Shown in pieces: positions 4,263 to 6,394 of a stretch of DNA of 6,394 nt. Within the stretch, counting starts at the first letter, position 1. The number at the start of each line of letters is the position of its first letter. Origin of the DNA: Candidatus Poseidoniales archaeon. GTDB taxonomy: Archaea > Thermoplasmatota > Poseidoniia > Poseidoniales > Poseidoniaceae. Under the pieces are notes generated by a model. That model was not told the DNA's origin. It saw nothing but the letters and a program-made list of their open reading frames with translations, and did not search any database. Location: the NCBI GenBank assembly GCA_003602535.1, contig QQSA01000070.1, forward strand, positions 1 through 6,394, in the 5' to 3' direction. The position numbers and the translations under genes are program-made.

Positions 4263-6394
4263 CATCCTAGTATTGGATTAACAACGGACTCCAGTCACAT
4301 CATTTTGTCACCAGGGGAATCAACTAATCTAACATTAACAATTCATAACAATGGGTCATCAATCGAAACCTATTCTATCGATGTATCAGGATTTGATTCA
4401 GTATGGGAAGTTATTCCTACAGATTCCAACGTCACTATCATTCCAACACAATCTGTACAAACCACAATTGCTGTCAGACTGTCTGTTGATGCATTGCCTA
4501 GTAATTCAGGAACTCTAACAATAAATGTCACAGAACCAGACGCAGATATTTCCACTGAAATCGAAGTATTGATTTCAGCACAACCAATGTATTTACCAGC
4601 AATCGACACCTCTACAGCAGGCGATAATGGATTAGTACAAATGGCACCAGGGGACGATGTTAACTTGTCCATAACCATAACAAATGATGGAAATGTGAAC
4701 GATACAATTCTTTTATCGGTAGATCAAACTCCTGACCTCGCAGGATTCTGGGCCAATTGGACGTCTGGCGGAGGAACAAACAACTCCAACAACACTGGTG
4801 GCAACAACACTGGTGGCAACAGCACTGGTGGCAACAACACTGGTGGTAACAGCACTGGTGGTAACAGCACAGGTGGCAACAGCACCGGCGGCAACAGCAC
4901 TGGTGGTAACAGCACCGGCGGCAACAGCACAGGTGGCAACAGCACCGGCGGCAACAGCACAGGTGGCAACAGCACTGGTGGTAACAGCACTGGCGGAAAT
5001 GGCACTAGTGGCGGAGGCGATGGGTCTCAGAGTGCTTTCTCAAGGTCAGGTACAAGTCCTCAGGGTTGGGAAGTACGGTTCTTAGATGATTCAATGGATT
5101 TGATGAATCCAAGTGAAATGAGGCACGCAACTCTTCGCATCTCGATACCGACTAATGAAATGCCTGGATACTATGGATTCGAACTCTTTGCAGCTAGCGC
5201 ATTAGGTAATTATTCGGTTAGCTCAACATTAGTGGTTAATATTACGGCAGTTCACGAACTTTCATTCGCACATGTTGCAGGAGATTTACTTCTCCCTGGG
5301 CAAAATACAACTTCAACTGTTGAAGTTACCAGCTTATCTACTGCAGATGGCGACTGGAATTGGCAGACATCTGTCGATTCAGGCGACTGTACAGTTCAAT
5401 TGTTGGAACTTCAATCAGTAATTCCATTTGACTCAACTATTGACGTTGAGATGATTATACAAGCTGGCGTCAATACTCATGTTAATGATGAATGTGACAT
5501 CTCATTGGAAGGCCATCTGGACAGTGATAATTCTGTAATGGAAGAATTCGAATTTACAGTGACGATTGGTCAGAATTGGGGATTGTCGATGGTTTTGCCT
5601 ACATCGATAAAATTAGATGTTGAGCAATCTGAATCGTTTAACATAGCGATCAGTAATGATGGAACTGAGGAAGACACTATTTCGATTATCGGAATTGATT
5701 CTGAAGGAATTACTTTCACTAATCCAGAACCAGTAACTCTGGCAAGAGGTATGTCGCAATACGTTGCAATCGTAGTTCTAATTGATTCATCATTAGTGGG
5801 TGACATAACTCTAAACTTCACAATGTCATCAACAAATAGTGGCACAGGAAGTGTGAATGAAAGCGGCATATTCGAAGTTAAGGAATTTGCAGAATTAACA
5901 ATGGAAGGCCCGGCTGACAATAGAATAGTGATTGTACCCGGTAAAAACTCATCAATCACATTATCAATTTCAAATGAAGGCACCAAAGATTTAGATTTAT
6001 CAGTTTCAATCACCGGCCTACCGAATGGAATTACCACTGTCAAAGGAATGGAGCAATTTAGCCTTGAAGCAAACGAAACAACTCAAGTTGAACTCGAGTT
6101 ACTTGCTTCTTCTGGAATCCAACCTAGTACTGATTCATTTACAATTACTTTTGATGGAGGATGGACTTCAACCCAACTCACTATGGATTTACAAATTACC
6201 GATCGTTATGAAGTTACCATCGATTCCACAGAGGATAGAATTGTTGCATCTCCACTAGAAGGTTCTAATCTTACTATTCAAGTTACGAACTTGGGAACAT
6301 CTACTGAAACATTTGTTGCAAATATAGACAATTCACAAGTTAGTGATTGGTTCACAATTGGAGTAAATACCTTATCAGTAACTCTCGAATCGGG
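4188..6394 (+). CDS. Giant secreted or surface protein with tandem Ig-like domains and an N-x-T-G-G repeat, C-terminus cut by window edge
   Basis: The frame is open for 735 codons and runs off the window. A signal peptide (1-25) is followed by at least six Ig-like beta-sandwich repeats starting near residues 26, 133, 356, 462, 568 and 674. Each has a PGxxxxLTITxxNxG-type first half (N-x-G at 54, 166, 490, 596 and 701; altered in the third), as in CARDB/NEW3/DUF11-like domains. The family name is uncertain. The second domain is interrupted by a Gly/Asn/Ser/Thr-rich tract (about 192-293) containing 14 pentapeptide repeats. N-x-S/T sequons are dense throughout, which fits an N-glycosylated cell-surface or adhesion protein of an archaeon. 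Only two cysteines occur (401 and 436), both in domain three. No anchor is visible because the C-terminus is missing. An in-frame ATG at 4158 would add ten residues before the signal peptide; 4188 gives a more normal signal length. No Shine-Dalgarno motif is seen at either start. Its exact role is unknown. Confidence 0.9.
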   Translation, partial: MSHRVNALVLVLVMAFAPLVPLASAHPSIGLTTDSSHIILSPGESTNLTLTIHNNGSSIETYSIDVSGFDSVWEVIPTDSNVTIIPTQSVQTTIAVRLSVDALPSNSGTLTINVTEPDADISTEIEVLISAQPMYLPAIDTSTAGDNGLVQMAPGDDVNLSITITNDGNVNDTILLSVDQTPDLAGFWANWTSGGGTNNSNNTGGNNTGGNSTGGNNTGGNSTGGNSTGGNSTGGNSTGGNSTGGNSTGGNSTGGNSTGGNSTGGNSTGGNGTSGGGDGSQSAFSRSGTSPQGWEVRFLDDSMDLMNPSEMRHATLRISIPTNEMPGYYGFELFAASALGNYSVSSTLVVNITAVHELSFAHVAGDLLLPGQNTTSTVEVTSLSTADGDWNWQTSVDSGDCTVQLLELQSVIPFDSTIDVEMIIQAGVNTHVNDECDISLEGHLDSDNSVMEEFEFTVTIGQNWGLSMVLPTSIKLDVEQSESFNIAISNDGTEEDTISIIGIDSEGITFTNPEPVTLARGMSQYVAIVVLIDSSLVGDITLNFTMSSTNSGTGSVNESGIFEVKEFAELTMEGPADNRIVIVPGKNSSITLSISNEGTKDLDLSVSITGLPNGITTVKGMEQFSLEANETTQVELELLASSGIQPSTDSFTITFDGGWTSTQLTMDLQITDRYEVTIDSTEDRIVASPLEGSNLTIQVTNLGTSTETFVANIDNSQVSDWFTIGVNTLSVTLES
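4788..5012 (+). repeat. 15-nt in-frame tandem repeat encoding N-[N/S]-T-G-G, 14 perfect units plus one degenerate
   Basis: Fourteen consecutive 15-nt units (4788-4997) encode Asn-Asn-Thr-Gly-Gly (units 1, 2 and 4) or Asn-Ser-Thr-Gly-Gly (the rest). A fifteenth unit, Asn-Gly-Thr-Ser-Gly, is at 4998-5012. Apart from the Asn/Ser swap, all differences between the 14 units are synonymous third-base changes (ACT/ACA/ACC, GGT/GGC/GGA). The blocks 4908-4937 and 4938-4967 are identical 30-nt copies, a sign of recent duplication. Every unit is an N-x-T glycosylation sequon. The repetitive sequence also opens long artificial reading frames on the other strand and in a shifted frame; these are not genes. 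Confidence 0.97.

Noticed and set aside
4370..4678. Minus-strand 102-codon frame, and a similar one at 5570-6043
   Set aside because: Both are antisense to the Ig-like repeats of the surface protein and show no recognisable protein features.
4724..5005. Minus-strand frame encoding a long Pro-Pro-Val-Leu-Leu repeat
   Set aside because: It is the reverse reading of the NxTGG repeat. It has no independent coding signal, and the opposite strand is a convincing exported protein.
4788..5012. Tandem repeat as a possible CRISPR array or minisatellite-like non-coding element
   Set aside because: The units are directly adjacent with no spacers and lie in frame within a long coding sequence with synonymous variation.
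4798..5085. Plus-strand frame encoding an Ala/Thr/Val-rich repeat
   Set aside because: Shifted-frame reading of the same 15-nt repeat inside the surface-protein gene.

Overview
The window most likely comes from a marine planktonic archaeon related to Marine Group II (Poseidoniales/Thermoplasmatota). This is an inference. It rests on a compact archaeal/eukaryotic-type aspartyl-tRNA synthetase, a very large secreted protein made of tandem Ig-like domains and dense in N-glycosylation sequons, moderate G+C, tight gene packing and no convincing Shine-Dalgarno motif before any gene. No rRNA or other marker gene is present to prove it. Two genes look bacterial in type (the S-adenosylmethionine synthetase and probably the SDR protein), which fits a lineage rich in genes gained from bacteria.

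Layout. Positions 1-2816 are a leftward cluster. Read in the direction of transcription it holds aspS (2816 to 1407), an alpha/beta hydrolase (1381 to 650) and a short-chain dehydrogenase-like protein (617 to beyond the left edge). Gaps of 25 and 32 nt suggest one transcript. An 84-nt divergent intergenic region (2817-2900) separates this from the rightward metK (2901-4130). A G+C-rich hairpin (4138-4152) follows the metK stop, and then a rightward gene for a giant exported protein starts at about 4188 and runs off the right edge. Both edge genes are truncated by the window.

How the genes relate. aspS (translation) and metK (methyl-donor supply) are housekeeping genes that share a divergent promoter region. 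The hydrolase and SDR protein behind aspS look like small-molecule enzymes of unknown substrate; nothing links them to tRNA charging except position. The exported protein is a separate unit. It has a signal peptide and at least six Ig-like repeats of about 105-115 residues. One of these carries an inserted tract of fourteen perfect Asn-Asn/Ser-Thr-Gly-Gly pentapeptides, each a potential N-glycosylation site.

The most interesting features are the glycan-ready repeat placed inside an Ig-like domain, the bacterial-type MetK in a probable archaeon, the unusual residues at the tRNA-discrimination sites of AspRS, and the SDR protein that lacks the catalytic Tyr-Lys pair. I saw no tRNA, rRNA, insertion sequence, CRISPR array or defence system.
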